Notes: a model not told the origin generated them from the sequence alone. A DNA stretch of 64,000 nt from Paenibacillus sp. MAHUQ-63 (GCF_028765165.1 NZ_JARADB010000001.1:1302001-1366000); one strand, 5' to 3'; numbered from the stretch's first letter, positions 24,621 to 34,475 are shown. A program made the numbers and translations.

Positions 24621-26300
24621 TTACTTCACCATTTCCATTTGCTGTTTGACGATTTCCTTCACGTCTTTCGCCATGAACGCATTGTCTTTGTTTTCTTGAT
24701 ACCATTTATTCATGAAGTCCTCGAGCTGTTTGCCGCCTGCTTTATCCCAAGCTGCTTGCGCGTCTTTGATCGCTTGCTCCGGCGTGTACTTGCTGCCGCT
24801 GATGATCGCCTTGACGAACAGATCGCCTTTCTCTTTCAGAATCGTCGTATTAATGATGTTGAGATCGGCGCTGTAAACCGGCATATGGTCTCCAAGCGTG
24901 ATACCCGGATATTCTCTTTGCGGATCAAAATAAAGCTTCTGTACTTCTTTGTACATGTCCATGCCCGCTTTCTGTTCCGGCACATCAGGCGAGAACTGGT
25001 TCAGGACGTAGTTGCACTTGTCTGTACCGGAAGAGAAGAACATCGTATAGTCGAGCGCATACCCAACCTCGTTCTTAGACTTAGCCGGGTCGATCGTTTG
25101 CGGACAGCCGTTGCTGCCTTTCTTCCAGTGCGTGCCTTCATCCCCGGCGATAATTTTCATCGCGTTCTCCGGCTTCATCATGAAGTCGAGGTAACGTCCG
25201 ACCGCTTCCGGATCCTTGGCTTTGGCATTAATGACCGTCGTCATTTGGACAGGGTTGTCAATCGCACCCGTGAATGTGCCGAGCGGTGATTTCGGATAGC
25301 CGAGCGGAGCGATCTCGGCGCCGGCGACATTTTTCTTCAGCGTCACCATATCGTTCATCACGAAATCGTACCAGCCTCCGGTAAATTTCACATAGATGCC
25401 GATCTTACCGTTCAGGAAGTCCTGCTTCGCTTTGGCTCCGTCTTTATCGTTGATATAGTCTTTATCGATGATTCCATCGTCATAAAGCATCTTCTTGAAG
25501 GTCAGGGAAGCCAGCTCGTTATCCCATTGACGGATCACTTTGCCGTCTTTCAGTCCCCATGCCAGCAGCGTGCTGGACGAGCCTTCGCCGAACATTTCGT
25601 TGATCGCCTGCTCGGAATATGTGCTCATATTCATGCCGTACGTATCTTTCTTGCCGTTGCCGTCAGGATCTTGATCGGCGAACGCCTTCGCAACCTGGAA
25701 CAGCTCCTCGGTCGTCGTCGGCATGGAGAGATTCAGTTTCTTCAACCAGTCCGAACGAATGAGCAGGATATGCGCCGGCACTGCCTCTTTCACTTTCCCG
25801 ATCTCGTACAGCTTACCGTCCGGCTTCGTGCCCGCTTTCTTAAGCTGCGGATACTGCTCCAGCAATTTGGAGTAGGTCGGCATGTATTTCAAAATATTAT
25901 CCAGAGGGAGCAGCTGCTTCTGATCGTACAAGCTTCCGCGGAACGGCGTGTTGTACTCGTTCACGATATCCGGTGCTGAGCCTGAAGCGAAAAGCACATT
26001 CAATTTCTTCGTCGAATCGCTGCGCAGGATAGGGACGAACTTCACATTGGCCGGACCGTTTTGATTAATCCATTTCGTCCAGCGATTTTCTTCATAGTTG
26101 CCTTCCGAAGCCGGAACTCCCCCCCGGTCATACATGGATACGGTTACATCTCCGCGTTTGGCTGGCGTTGCCTCGCCCGGCTTGCCGGTCGCAGCCGTCG
26201 TCGCCGTTCCTTCCTTTTTCTCCGTACTGCAACCTGCAAGCGTAGCGCCTACCGCTACCACACTCAAACTTACGCCTAACCATAGCTTCAAGTTTTTCAT
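24621..26300 (-). CDS. Sugar ABC importer substrate-binding lipoprotein (YtcQ-like)
   Basis: 559 residues from the ATG at 26300 (MKNLKLWLGVSLS), preceded by GGGGGG; a reading from 26390 lacks a signal sequence at its start. The lipoprotein signal ends at the lipobox LAGC. The size and the segments RWTKWINQNGP and LFASGSAPDIV are typical of large family-1 solute-binding proteins that serve LplB/LplC-type permeases, as in pectin oligosaccharide uptake. It delivers substrate to the two permeases encoded upstream; no ATPase is encoded here, so a shared MsmX-type ATPase is expected. Confidence 0.9.
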   Translation of the reverse strand: MKNLKLWLGVSLSVVAVGATLAGCSTEKKEGTATTAATGKPGEATPAKRGDVTVSMYDRGGVPASEGNYEENRWTKWINQNGPANVKFVPILRSDSTKKLNVLFASGSAPDIVNEYNTPFRGSLYDQKQLLPLDNILKYMPTYSKLLEQYPQLKKAGTKPDGKLYEIGKVKEAVPAHILLIRSDWLKKLNLSMPTTTEELFQVAKAFADQDPDGNGKKDTYGMNMSTYSEQAINEMFGEGSSSTLLAWGLKDGKVIRQWDNELASLTFKKMLYDDGIIDKDYINDKDGAKAKQDFLNGKIGIYVKFTGGWYDFVMNDMVTLKKNVAGAEIAPLGYPKSPLGTFTGAIDNPVQMTTVINAKAKDPEAVGRYLDFMMKPENAMKIIAGDEGTHWKKGSNGCPQTIDPAKSKNEVGYALDYTMFFSSGTDKCNYVLNQFSPDVPEQKAGMDMYKEVQKLYFDPQREYPGITLGDHMPVYSADLNIINTTILKEKGDLFVKAIISGSKYTPEQAIKDAQAAWDKAGGKQLEDFMNKWYQENKDNAFMAKDVKEIVKQQMEMVK

Positions 26301-26370
26301 ACTTTTTCCCCCCAAGAGTATATTGTAAAAGTTTGAAATAAACTGAGATGCCTTCTTCAATAACGGTGAA

Positions 26371-27243
26371 CTAACCTTTGACAGAGCCAAGCATAACGCC
26401 TTTCACAAAATACTTCTGCAGGAACGGATACACAAGCAGCATCGGCACCACCATCACCACGACGCCAACGGATTTCACCATCTCCGTCACAACCATCTGC
26501 TGTTCGCTTGGATTCAAGCTAGGCGAGTTCAACAAATCGTTCTTCTGCAGCATCGCTTGCACGATGACCGTCAGATTCTGCATTTCACTCTTGTTAATGT
26601 ACATCAGAACACTCATGAAAGCATTCCAGTAATTAATGCCATAAAATAAAGCCAGCGTAGCCAGCATCGGCAGCGACAGCGGCAGGATCACCCGAATCAG
26701 CAGCCATGTATCGCTGCAGCCATCGATTCGTGCGGCCTCCTGCACTTCATGCGGGATGTTCTCGAAATAACTTTTCATCAAGAGCATGTTGTACGTGCTA
26801 ATGAACCCTGTTAACCAAATGGACCAGTAAGAGTCGATGAGCGACAGGTTTTTGACGACCAGATAGGTGGGAATGAGCCCTCCTGAGAATAACATCGTAA
26901 ATACCATTGCCATCACCAGATACCGGCGGGCGTACAAATATCCCCTCGACAACGGATAAGCGGCCAAAATTGTTCCCAGCATACTGATCACGACACCGAT
27001 TACCGTAATGATAATGCTATTCTTGAATGCCTCAAGGGCGGGGCTGGCGATGAAAAATATTTTGTAAGCGGTCAGCTGCAAGCCCACCGGCCAGAGGAAT
27101 ACATGACCGGACTCAACCGAGGGACGGTCGCTTAGCGACAGCGCCACGATATGAATGAAGGGCAGCAAGCACGTTAAGGCAATCGCTGACAAGACGACAT
27201 AGTTGGCAGCATAGAATACTTTTTCTCCCTGACTCGTTTTCAT
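26371..27243 (-). CDS. Sugar ABC importer permease (MalG/LplC type)
   Basis: 290 residues with six predicted membrane helices and the EAA loop EAARIDGCSDTWLLIRVILPLS that contacts the ATPase. The C-terminal FVKGVMLGSVKG is typical of this subfamily. It pairs with the permease gene 15 bases upstream and resembles YtcP/LplC in oligosaccharide importers of pectin loci. Confidence 0.92.
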   Translation of the reverse strand: MKTSQGEKVFYAANYVVLSAIALTCLLPFIHIVALSLSDRPSVESGHVFLWPVGLQLTAYKIFFIASPALEAFKNSIIITVIGVVISMLGTILAAYPLSRGYLYARRYLVMAMVFTMLFSGGLIPTYLVVKNLSLIDSYWSIWLTGFISTYNMLLMKSYFENIPHEVQEAARIDGCSDTWLLIRVILPLSLPMLATLALFYGINYWNAFMSVLMYINKSEMQNLTVIVQAMLQKNDLLNSPSLNPSEQQMVVTEMVKSVGVVVMVVPMLLVYPFLQKYFVKGVMLGSVKG

Positions 27244-27257
27244 GTCGGTTCCTCCTG

Positions 27258-28223
27258 CTAGAATAAGGCTTGGTCGAATTTGCGGGCGATCCGGTTCGCG
27301 AGAAGCACGAGGCTGCAGCTGATGACCGATTCGAACAGTCCCATCGCAGTCGTAAGGCTGAATTGCGAGCTGCCCAGACCGATTTTGTAAATATAAGTGC
27401 TAATGACCTCGGATGAATCGGCAACGGCGCTGTTCTGCAGGTTATACACCTGATCGAAGCCCACTTCCATCACCCTGCCCATCGCCAGGATGAGCAGCAG
27501 AATGATGGTATGCCGGATACCGGGCAGTGTAATGTGCCAAATTTGCCGCCATTTGGAGGCGCCATCCATCCCCGCAGACTCGTACAGCGCCGGATCAATG
27601 GTCGTTAATGCCGCTAAGTAAATGATCGTGCTGAAGCCCATCTCTTTCCAAATGCCGGAGCCAATGAAAATGGCGATCCATGAATGCGATTCGTACAGGA
27701 ACGTAACCGGTTCCATCCCAAACAATTTGAGCACCTTGTTGATCGAACCGTAATCGGTAGCGAACAAGGAGAGCACGATACCGGAGACAATAACCCAAGA
27801 GAAGAAGTGCGGTAAGTAGACGATCGTCTGTATCCACTTCTTGAAGCTCGCTTTTCTCACCTCGTTCAGCAATACCGCCAGCACGATCGGAACCGGGAAG
27901 CCGAAGATCAGATTCAGGAAGCTGAGCCAGAATGTGTTCCATATAATTTGCACGGTGTTGGAGCTGGAGAACAGCAGCTTGAAATATTTCAAGCCCACCC
28001 AAGGGCTGTGCAGAATGCCGTCTGCAAAATTATAGTTTTTGAAAGCGATCACAAGTCCGCCCATCGGCCAATATTTGAACAGAATATAGAAAGCGAAGAC
28101 GGGGATCAGCATAATGAACAAAGGGATATTTTGTTTCAGCCGTCTGCTTCTCTTTAAAGAAGCGGAGTTCGGCAGTGGCACGGATGACATCGAGACAGGA
28201 GGTTCTTCTATCCGGCTGCTCAT
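27258..28223 (-). CDS. Sugar ABC importer permease (MalF/LplB type)
   Basis: 321 residues: a long charged N-terminus, then six membrane helices; the EAA loop is ESAGMDGASKWRQIWHITLPG. The N-terminal QNIPLFIMLIPVFAFYILFKYWP is characteristic of the LplB/YteP group. It is the first gene of the operon and is divergent from the sensor kinase gene, with 186 bases between them. Confidence 0.92.
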   Translation of the reverse strand: MSSRIEEPPVSMSSVPLPNSASLKRSRRLKQNIPLFIMLIPVFAFYILFKYWPMGGLVIAFKNYNFADGILHSPWVGLKYFKLLFSSSNTVQIIWNTFWLSFLNLIFGFPVPIVLAVLLNEVRKASFKKWIQTIVYLPHFFSWVIVSGIVLSLFATDYGSINKVLKLFGMEPVTFLYESHSWIAIFIGSGIWKEMGFSTIIYLAALTTIDPALYESAGMDGASKWRQIWHITLPGIRHTIILLLILAMGRVMEVGFDQVYNLQNSAVADSSEVISTYIYKIGLGSSQFSLTTAMGLFESVISCSLVLLANRIARKFDQALF

Positions 28224-28294
28224 GATTGCTCACTCCTTTAATCAATTGGTATGTCACTTATCTTATCTTCTTCGACATTTAAAACCCTTAAAAA

Positions 28295-28313
28295 ATTATA
28301 GAACATTCTATAA
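28295..28313. promoter_or_regulatory. Inverted repeat and -10 box in the divergent promoter region
   Basis: TTATAGAA and TTCTATAA flank a 2-base centre at 28296-28313. A minus-strand TATAAT (28300-28295) overlaps it, with no good -35, as expected for a promoter needing an AraC-type activator. It is a candidate binding site for the response regulator encoded at 30202-31761. Confidence 0.5.
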
Positions 28314-28361
28314 ATTCGTTAGGTAATCGGTGGAAGCGATTTCTATCCCCTAAAAATATTG

Positions 28362-28367
28362 TATAAT
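28362..28367 (+). promoter_or_regulatory. -10 box of the sensor kinase operon
   Basis: TATAAT with a poor -35 (ATTTCT at 17 bases). It excludes the in-frame TTG at 28359 as the real start codon of the kinase. Confidence 0.5.
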
Positions 28368-28409
28368 GACCTCATCAAGGCCAAACTACACACACCGGGG
28401 TATGAAACA

Positions 28410-30215
28410 ATGAGCATTTGGCGGCAGCTGCTTATAGGCATGAATAGAAGCTTTCGGATCAGGCTGATTCTTAGTCTGTCCGCTATCATATTGCTGGCCT
28501 TCGGGATTACCGGCTATTTGACGTATCAATACAATTTGAAGCTGTTCGAAGAGGAGATCTCCAAGCAATTCTCCCGCACGAACGAAGAAGCTTTGGCCAA
28601 AATCGAAATGAAGGTCCAGGAGATCGTCCGCGTCTCGCAAACGGTCGTCTTCAATCCGCAGATCGAGATGTTAATCCGGCGAATCAATTCGCAAGAAGAT
28701 GAGGACGCCTTCAATCTTTATTATGATAAGAAACAAATCGAAGAGCAGATCTTCCAGATCAAATCGGACGCGCCTTATATTACGGCCATGTATTTGTATG
28801 ATTTGAACGGGAATCCATCTTATTTCAAATATACGACATCGGCCATCAACAATTTGGATGCTTCCACCTTTCTGAAGATCCAGACCAAGCTGAGCGACAC
28901 CTACGGCAATTTGGTTTGGACGAGCATGCCGCTTCCGAGTTCGCTTGAGCCTAGCGGCTTCCGGCAGACGATTATTATTGCCAGGTATATGAAGAACAGC
29001 ACGCTGAATACTTACGGCGTTCTAGTGATGGCCGTCGATGAATCCTTCTTCGCAGGCTCGCTCAAGGAGTTAACGAAAGACGGCACAGGCGAGGTCTATT
29101 TATTTAACGATAATAAAGAATTATTGTTTAGCAATGCCGTGCAAGGAACCTCCGAGAAAGCCGAAATGCTGAAGGATATGAACGAAACCCGCGTGATGGA
29201 CGATCATCTCTACGTACAAGGCGAGTCCAAAGAGACCTCCTTCAAGCTCGTCAGCTCGACCTCGCTCTCGGACATTCAAGCGAAGAACAAGAATTTGTCC
29301 AAGCGTATCATCTATACCGGCTTAAGCAGCATTGCGCTGACGAGCCTGCTCATCGTGATCTTTACGGGCAAGCTGCTCCGGCCGCTGAAGGACTTGCTGC
29401 TTGGGCTCCGCAAAGTGCGGTCCGGCGATTTCGACACCCGGATAGAAATTCGCACCAAAGATGAGCTCGCGTATATCGCCGAAAGCTTCAATGCCATGGC
29501 GGAGCAGGTCGGCCGGCTTATCAAAGAAGTTTATTTAACCCAGTTAAGTGAGAGAGAGGCTGAGCTTAAAGCGCTTCAGGTACAGCTCAACCCCCATTTT
29601 CTGCATAACATGTTTAACGAGATTTATTGGAAGCTGTATTTGCAGGATGAAAAGGACACCGCCGCCTTAATTGCCGCCATATCGGAAATGCTCAAATATT
29701 CACTGATGCCGGTGCGGACGCTCACGACGGTCAGGGAAGAATTTCAGCAAATTCGCAATTATGTGAAGCTGCAAACCGAATTGTTCGAGCCCGAACTAGA
29801 AACGATCATTCAAGCCGATGAAGGGGCTCTGGACAGTGAAATGATGCGTTTCCTGCTCCAGCCTCTCGTAGAAAATGTATTCGTGCACGGCTTCCGAAAT
29901 AAGGTGGGGCATAAAGTGCTGATTATCCGGGCACGCCAGCTTCAGGATCATCTGGAGATTGAAGTCACCGATAACGGCTGCGGGATGGATCAGGACGCAA
30001 TCACGCTGCTGCTCGGACCGAAGGGCACCTCTCTGCCGCAGCGTTCGGACGGACGGGAAAGTCTTGGCGTACGCAGTGTCGTCCGACGGCTCGAGCTCGT
30101 GCACGGCCGGCCTTACCGGCTTGAGGTGGAGAGCGCAGTAGGCAGCGGAACGACGATGCGCCTTATACTGCCAATTACCGAAAGGAAGGAGCTGAGCGAT
30201 CATGCTGAAGGGTAA
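28410..30215 (+). CDS. YesM-like sensor histidine kinase
   Basis: 601 residues from the ATG at 28410, preceded by CCGGGG. The layout is: one membrane helix (about 16-37), a large extracytoplasmic sensor domain, a second helix near residues 300-320, HAMP (KDLLLGLRKVRSGDFDTRIE), His-kinase segment LQVQLNPHFLHNMFNEI with the phosphorylated His, and an HATPase domain (VTDNGCGMD). It would sense an extracellular sugar signal and phosphorylate the response regulator, whose gene overlaps its end by 14 bases. Confidence 0.92.
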   Translation: MSIWRQLLIGMNRSFRIRLILSLSAIILLAFGITGYLTYQYNLKLFEEEISKQFSRTNEEALAKIEMKVQEIVRVSQTVVFNPQIEMLIRRINSQEDEDAFNLYYDKKQIEEQIFQIKSDAPYITAMYLYDLNGNPSYFKYTTSAINNLDASTFLKIQTKLSDTYGNLVWTSMPLPSSLEPSGFRQTIIIARYMKNSTLNTYGVLVMAVDESFFAGSLKELTKDGTGEVYLFNDNKELLFSNAVQGTSEKAEMLKDMNETRVMDDHLYVQGESKETSFKLVSSTSLSDIQAKNKNLSKRIIYTGLSSIALTSLLIVIFTGKLLRPLKDLLLGLRKVRSGDFDTRIEIRTKDELAYIAESFNAMAEQVGRLIKEVYLTQLSEREAELKALQVQLNPHFLHNMFNEIYWKLYLQDEKDTAALIAAISEMLKYSLMPVRTLTTVREEFQQIRNYVKLQTELFEPELETIIQADEGALDSEMMRFLLQPLVENVFVHGFRNKVGHKVLIIRARQLQDHLEIEVTDNGCGMDQDAITLLLGPKGTSLPQRSDGRESLGVRSVVRRLELVHGRPYRLEVESAVGSGTTMRLILPITERKELSDHAEG

Positions 30216-31761
30216 TGTAGTCATTGTGGAGGATCAGCCCAACTTCCGTAAAGGCTTGATCAAAATGTTCGAAGACGCGCAGCTCGGCTGGAACGTTATC
30301 GGCGAAGCCAGCAACGGCCAGGATGCGCTAGCGCTGGTGGATGAGGTGAAGCCGGATCTCGTGCTTACGGATATACGTATGCCTGTCATGGACGGTATCG
30401 AGTTCGTCACCCATTTGAGGAAGCATTATCCCGATCTGCTTGTCATTATTTTGACCGGCTACAAAAACTTTGAGTACGCCCAAGCGGCTGTCCGGCTCGG
30501 AGCGCTGGATCTGCTCATTAAGCCCTGTACGGAGCAAGATGTGAAGAACGTGATGAATAAAGCGTCCGAGCGCTTCTACGAAAAATTCGGACAGCGCAGG
30601 CAGCTTCTCGCTCAGCGCCACCTGCAGCAGGATCAAGAGCTGCGTGCCGCACTCCTGAACCTGCCCTCTTCTTACGAAGCGATGAAGGGCATGGATGAAG
30701 TGCTTGCCGGGAAATCGCTGTGGCTGCTGCAGCTGAACGGCGATGACTTGGCGGCCAAAAAGTATAGCGAAGCTGACCGGAGCTTGGTCCAATTCGCCTT
30801 CTCCAATATTGCCGAAGAATTGCTGAAGAGAGACGGCCTCGACGCCAGGCTCGTTCTAGTCGAGCATGACTGCTTCGTCGCCGTGGCCGCCGGAGAACAG
30901 GGAATGGACGACGCCTTGCAGCAGGCGCTGTCCGACGCATCCCGTCAGTATTTGAGCATTCGCGTGGATATTCAGAGCATGGGCGCCGCTCCCTCCTACA
31001 AGCAGTTAGCCCAGTGGTACAAACAATTCAAGCATGGCGAATCCCCGGGAGCAGGCTCTGCGCACTTGGATCCGGAAGCGGGCTCGGGCTCCGGGGTCAC
31101 GCTGTCCCTGAATCAAGCCAAAGTCAATGAGTTGGAAATGCAGCTCATGTCGGCCATTCTGATTGGCGGAGAACCCGCCCTTGGTCAGCTGCTGCAGCAA
31201 GTATTGAAGGATCTGGCTCTGCAGCCTCCGGAAGAAATGAAAATCCAGGCATTAACGCTTTCCATTGCGATGCTGGGCACAATTCAGAAGGAATTTGAGC
31301 CTGAGGGACAGGAAACCGCAGCAATGGCGAGAATCCCGACCGACATGCCGCAAGCCCATTGGACGGCCTCGGATGTAACGCGCTGGGCGGACGGACAAGT
31401 GAAGCATTTCCTGAACCTGTTCCATAACTGGCAGGCGTCCAAAAGCGACAATGTCATCGAACGGGCGACAAGATACATTGAAGAGCATTATAGCGAGGAA
31501 TGTCGATTAACGGACGTGGCAGCCCACCTTCATCTTAATCCGAGTTATTTCAGCGTCCTCTTCAAGAAAGCGACCGGCGAAAGCTTCACCCGCTTCGTAA
31601 CGCGTCTGCGCATGGATAAGGCGGCTCTGCTGCTGCGCAATACCGACATGAAAATATTCGAAATTGCCTGCGCCATTGGCTTCGATGAGCCCAACTATTT
31701 CACCAACGTCTTTAAACAGCAATTCCAGATGTCTCCCAAAGAATATCGGAACCACCGGTAA
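30202..31761 (+). CDS. YesN-like AraC-type response regulator
   Basis: 519 residues: receiver domain (1-120; phosphoacceptor Asp in DLVLTDIRMPVMDG), a long linker region and a C-terminal AraC helix-turn-helix (about 415-519: EECRLTDVAAHLHLNPSYFSVLF, IACAIGFDEPNYFTNVFKQ). The start follows GGAAGGAG inside the end of the kinase gene. It is likely to activate the divergent pectin operon. Confidence 0.92.
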   Translation: MLKGNVVIVEDQPNFRKGLIKMFEDAQLGWNVIGEASNGQDALALVDEVKPDLVLTDIRMPVMDGIEFVTHLRKHYPDLLVIILTGYKNFEYAQAAVRLGALDLLIKPCTEQDVKNVMNKASERFYEKFGQRRQLLAQRHLQQDQELRAALLNLPSSYEAMKGMDEVLAGKSLWLLQLNGDDLAAKKYSEADRSLVQFAFSNIAEELLKRDGLDARLVLVEHDCFVAVAAGEQGMDDALQQALSDASRQYLSIRVDIQSMGAAPSYKQLAQWYKQFKHGESPGAGSAHLDPEAGSGSGVTLSLNQAKVNELEMQLMSAILIGGEPALGQLLQQVLKDLALQPPEEMKIQALTLSIAMLGTIQKEFEPEGQETAAMARIPTDMPQAHWTASDVTRWADGQVKHFLNLFHNWQASKSDNVIERATRYIEEHYSEECRLTDVAAHLHLNPSYFSVLFKKATGESFTRFVTRLRMDKAALLLRNTDMKIFEIACAIGFDEPNYFTNVFKQQFQMSPKEYRNHR

Positions 31762-31892
31762 AAGCGATATGCCTATTGGCGATCTATGATCGTTAATGGG
31801 CTTCTAGCTGCTGTGGCAACAAGCTAAAAAAAAACATCAAAATTTAACGATCACCGTGACATAAACCGACATTTATCTAAACCTTCATCGTT

Positions 31893-31898
31893 TATAAT
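31893..31898 (+). promoter_or_regulatory. -10 box upstream of the membrane sensor kinase
   Basis: TATAAT lies 55 bases before the predicted TTG start; the -35 region is weak (CATTTA at 17 bases). The rest of 31762-31892 holds no feature I can support. Confidence 0.4.
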
Positions 31899-31952
31899 CT
31901 AGAATGGTTGCTATTTCGAGCTAATTTTATTAATGAGTCGGGAGTGTTACTG

Positions 31953-33527
31953 TTGGTCATCAAGGTTATCAAACATGTAGGTATCCCCTTCATATGCTGT
32001 TTGACGATAGTTTCATCCATCACCATGGACAAGGCGCCCAGTATGGCCGCCCTTCTATTACTCGGCTGCTCCTTCTACCTCAGCATTGTCTTCGAGCAGA
32101 AGATTCCCTATTCCTCCAAAATTCAGTTGGTGCTCCTTGCCCTTTTCCATTGGTCCAGCCATTTGAATTGGTGTTTGATTCTGTATTATGTATTAATCGG
32201 TTTCGCCATTCAGAACAGACTAACCTACGCGCATACCTTGCGGACCGCCCTCCTCTATATTTGCCTATATACGGTCATACGCCTACTCTACATGCCCTTT
32301 ACATTCTACAATCTCACCGTCTCCGTCTACGACATCATGTGCTGCATTATTTTCGTACTCCTTGTTCAATATGTACTTCGTTCCGAATTAGAGAAGAAAC
32401 GTTTGCGGAAAGAGAACGATTATTTAACCACGCATGATCCGCTGACAGGGCTGCTCAACTATGAAGGCTATGTGATGACCATCGAAAGCTTAATAATTAA
32501 GCGCTTAAATTTCGCTTTGGTTTTATTGGATTTCCAAGATTTCAAATCGGTGAACTACGAAAATATTCATAACGGGAATGAAACGTTAAACCAGATCTCG
32601 CTGCTGCTCGACAGCATGTTCGGCGATGCGCACGCCATGTCGCGCTATGCCGGCGACCGGTTCGCTATTATTTTGCCTGCCAAAGAGAACCTCATTGCAT
32701 CTATTAGCGAGTCCCTGGGCTCCAGTATATTAGGCTTCCAGGTTACGTACAGCTTCGCTCAGTATCCGCTCGAGGCTTCGACGACGGAGGAGCTGATCTC
32801 ACTGGCCGAGGAACGCATGTTCCAGAGCAAACGGGCCATATGGTTGAAGCGGGAGGAGCATTTGTTCCGTTCCGAGAAAATGAAGATGATCGGTGAGCTG
32901 GCGGCCGGCATGGCGCATGAGATTCGCAATCCCCTTACGACCATCAAGGGCTTCATGCAGATTGCGACCAAGAGCGAATACAATATCCGTCCCTGGTTCG
33001 ATGTCATCATGAGCGAAATCCGCAGGATGAACGAGTTGACGGCGGAGTTCCTGCAATTCTCCAAACCTCATATCAGCAATATGAAGCCGGAATCGGTGTC
33101 CGATTGCATGGACCGCGTCTTGTCATTGGCTGAGTCTGACGCTTTATACCGGGGGCATACCATTATTTTTGAAGATACGAAGGAAGCGCTCTATATTTTC
33201 ATTGACCGGGACAAAGTCGTACAGGTTCTCTTGAACCTCATCCAGAACGCCTTTGAGGCGATGCTTCAGCCCGGCAATGTTCACGTGCGCATAAAACAGG
33301 AGGACATGCTTGCGATCATTGAAATTGAGGATAGCGGTGGCGGTATCTCGGAGAGCGATATGGATAAAATCTTCAATCCATTCTATACGACCAAAGAAAA
33401 CGGCACCGGTCTGGGCTTGTCCATCTGCCAGAAAATCGCCGTCGACCACGGCGGGTCGCTGGAGGTGAAGAGCGCGCCCGGCCTGGGCTCGGTCTTTAGC
33501 TTTAAGCTGCCGGTGGTGCAGGCTTAG
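31953..33527 (+). CDS. Membrane histidine kinase with degenerate GGDEF domain
   Basis: 524 residues from a TTG at 31953 with GGGAGTG upstream; the in-frame TTG at 31908 has no ribosome binding site. Five or six membrane helices fill the first ~150 residues. A GGDEF-like domain follows (THDPLTGLLNYEGY, LVLLDFQDFKSVN), but the active-site loop reads YAGDRF rather than GGDEF, so cyclase activity is unlikely. The C-terminus is a His kinase of the sporulation phosphorelay type: MAHEIRNPLTTIKGFMQI, with N box NLIQNAFEAM and G boxes EDSGGGIS and GTGLGLS. It has no adjacent response regulator. Confidence 0.87.
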   Translation: MVIKVIKHVGIPFICCLTIVSSITMDKAPSMAALLLLGCSFYLSIVFEQKIPYSSKIQLVLLALFHWSSHLNWCLILYYVLIGFAIQNRLTYAHTLRTALLYICLYTVIRLLYMPFTFYNLTVSVYDIMCCIIFVLLVQYVLRSELEKKRLRKENDYLTTHDPLTGLLNYEGYVMTIESLIIKRLNFALVLLDFQDFKSVNYENIHNGNETLNQISLLLDSMFGDAHAMSRYAGDRFAIILPAKENLIASISESLGSSILGFQVTYSFAQYPLEASTTEELISLAEERMFQSKRAIWLKREEHLFRSEKMKMIGELAAGMAHEIRNPLTTIKGFMQIATKSEYNIRPWFDVIMSEIRRMNELTAEFLQFSKPHISNMKPESVSDCMDRVLSLAESDALYRGHTIIFEDTKEALYIFIDRDKVVQVLLNLIQNAFEAMLQPGNVHVRIKQEDMLAIIEIEDSGGGISESDMDKIFNPFYTTKENGTGLGLSICQKIAVDHGGSLEVKSAPGLGSVFSFKLPVVQA

Positions 33528-33539
33528 AGCTGTGGCGTG

Positions 33540-33596
33540 GGGCGCGGGCGCGGGGCGCGGGCGCGGGGCGCGGGCGCGGGGCGCGGGCGCGGGCGG
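33540..33596. repeat. GC-only 13-bp tandem repeat
   Basis: About four tandem copies of GGGGCGCGGGCGC directly after the kinase gene and directly before the long repeat array. Confidence 0.9.
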
Positions 33597-34475
33597 CTAA
33601 CGGACACCGCGGCGCTTATTCGGCGAATTATCGCCGAATCGAGAATCTAACGGACACCAGTGACGCTATTTGGCCATTTGGAGCATGATTTTGCTCCAAA
33701 ACCGGCAAATAAGCTCATCTGTGTCCATTAGATTCCGAACAAGCCGATTCGCCCGGCAATAGCGGCCTCCATGTCCGTTAGAACCGCGGCGGCAGCGAAG
33801 CCGGGTGCGGGTCTACGGCCTGGCGTAGGGCCGCACCACGCTAACGGACACCAGTGACGCTATTTGGCCATTTGGAGCATGATTTTGCTCCAAAACCGGC
33901 AAATAAGCTCATCTGTGTCCGTTAGATTCCGAACAGGCCGATTCGCCCGGCAATAGCGGCCTCCATGTCCGTTGGAACCGCGGCGGCGGCGAAGCCGGGT
34001 GCGGGTCTACGGCCTGGCGCAGGGCCGCCTCACGCTAACGGACACCGCAGCGCTTATTCGGCGAATTATCGCCGAATCGAGAATCTAACGGACACCAGTG
34101 ACGCTATTTGGCCATTTGGAGCACGATTTTGCTCCAAAACCGGCAAATAAGCTCATCTGTGTCCGTTAGATTCCGAACAAGCCGATTCGCCCGGCAATAG
34201 CGGCCTCCATGTCCGTTAGAACCGCGGCGGCGGCGAAGCCGGGTGCGGGTCTACGGCCTAGCGCAGGGCCGCCCCCCGCTAACGGACACCGCAGCGCTTA
34301 TTCGGCGAATTATCGCCGAATCGAGAATCTAACGGACACCGGTGACGCTATTTGGCCGTTTGGAGCACGATTTTGCTCCAAAACCGGCAAATAAGCTCAT
34401 CTGTGTCCGTTAGATTCCGAACAAGCCGATTCGCCCGGCAATAGCGGCCTCTGTGTCCGTTAGAACCGAGGCGGC
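33597..34475. repeat. Tandem array of four ~244/194-bp structured repeats
   Basis: Units start at 33597, 33841, 34035 and 34279, each with CTAACGGACACC. Units 1 and 3 are 244 bp, unit 2 is 194 bp because it lacks a ~50-bp block (CGCTTATTCGGCGAATTATC...), and unit 4 ends early. Each contains inverted repeats: TTCGGCGA/TCGCCGAA, TTTGGAGCA/TGCTCCAAA and outer CTAACGGACAC/GTGTCCGTTAG. Units are nearly identical. No gene is supported; short open frames here are by-products of the repeat. Confidence 0.92.

Noticed and set aside
23709-25289. A 526-codon plus-strand frame opposite the oxidoreductase and binding-protein genes
   Set aside because: It is antisense to two well-supported genes; its Arg/His/Leu-rich composition is typical of an antisense shadow in GC-rich coding DNA.
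33965-34394. Two nearly identical ~61-codon open frames in the repeat array
   Set aside because: They lie wholly in units of the tandem repeat, lack ribosome binding sites and exist only because the repeat happens to be open in that frame.
33597-34475. A CRISPR array
   Set aside because: The repeated units are far too long and there are no short uniform repeats with unique spacers; no cas gene is in the window.
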